A stretch of 6,703 nt of DNA from an uncultured Pirellulales bacterium (GTDB lineage: Bacteria > Planctomycetota > Planctomycetia > Pirellulales > Lacipirellulaceae). This document shows positions 6,645 to 6,703 of this stretch, piece by piece; the first letter of the stretch is position 1; each line of letters opens with the position of its first letter. Location of the stretch: contig CAMYJY010000116.1 of the NCBI GenBank assembly GCA_947258835.1, positions 1 through 6,703 of the forward strand, read 5' to 3'. Made by a program: the position numbers and the translations under genes. The notes below the pieces were generated by a model. That model was not told the DNA's origin and made no database searches. It saw nothing but the letters and a program-made list of their open reading frames with translations.

Positions 6645-6682
6645 GGGTGGCACCCAACGCTGCCCAACGCTGGTAACGATTT
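6645..6682 (-). repeat. 28-bp dispersed repeat, right copy with internal 10-bp duplication
   Basis: Read on the - strand this is AAATCGTTAC, then CAGCGTTGGG twice in tandem, then TGCCACCC. Apart from the extra 10-mer it matches the left copy at 72-99 base for base, in the opposite orientation and about 6.5 kb away. The extra copy is the only difference, as expected from slippage or unequal exchange within the element. Confidence 0.8.
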
Positions 6683-6703
6683 TGTGGGCAGTATTGGGGG
6701 GGG

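Larger units (their letters stand above)
6296..6703. other. region upstream of secA without a confident gene
   Basis: About 400 bases separate the secA start from the window end. I see no recognisable protein, RNA gene or clear promoter for secA. Contents are a small open frame with a strong ribosome binding site reading away from secA (6337), short GC-rich inverted repeats near 6577-6606 (GCGGG/CCCGC and GCAGG/CCTGC) without a T-run, the second 28-bp repeat copy (6645-6682), and a run of eight G at the very end. A - strand open frame of 126 codons (6273-6653) is basic and low-complexity, begins inside the repeat and overlaps secA, so I do not accept it. Confidence 0.55.

Noticed and set aside
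6273..6653. 126-codon - strand open frame upstream of secA
   Set aside because: It starts with GTG inside the 28-bp repeat, overlaps the secA start in another frame, is basic and low-complexity, and matches no family I know.
6696..6703. Run of eight G at the window end
   Set aside because: It may be a sequencing or contig-edge effect, and cannot be interpreted without sequence beyond it.

Overview
The window holds three well-supported genes: a rhomboid-like membrane protein on the + strand, and waaA and secA on the - strand. It most likely comes from a planctomycete of the Pirellula type. That is inferred from the very long SecA, a lipid A-type Kdo transferase (Gram-negative-style envelope), frequent TTG/GTG start options with weak Shine-Dalgarno sequences, and intergenic repeats of a kind I associate with planctomycete genomes. 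No rRNA, tRNA, CRISPR array, transposase or phage gene is visible.

Layout. Positions 1-292 are non-coding and repeat-rich, and include one copy of a 28-bp element that returns inverted at the far end. Positions 293-1192 (+) encode a roughly 300-residue membrane protein of the rhomboid-like superfamily with a C-terminal Cys/His-rich zinc-binding tail. It converges on waaA, and the two stop codons overlap (1189-1192). waaA (2514 to 1189, -) encodes Kdo transferase. It lies 49 nt downstream of secA (6262 or 6295 to 2564, -), with no convincing terminator between them, so secA-waaA probably form one transcription unit. Positions 6296-6703 carry no confident gene. They hold a short open frame with a strong ribosome binding site reading away from secA, and the second 28-bp repeat copy, here with an internal 10-bp duplication.

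How the genes relate. SecA drives ATP-dependent export through SecYEG, WaaA adds Kdo to lipid A precursors at the inner membrane, and the rhomboid-like protein sits in the membrane. All three are envelope-related, but a shared pathway beyond that is not shown by the sequence.

Most interesting points: (i) SecA is about 340 residues longer than the E. coli protein, with an insertion of about 47 residues in NBD2 and a helical wing region that appears to contain three diverged copies of one module; (ii) perfect 28-bp repeats in inverted orientation bracket the whole locus; (iii) the rhomboid-like protein lacks a recognisable catalytic GxSG motif and His. I do not see a complete, previously undescribed multi-gene system here.
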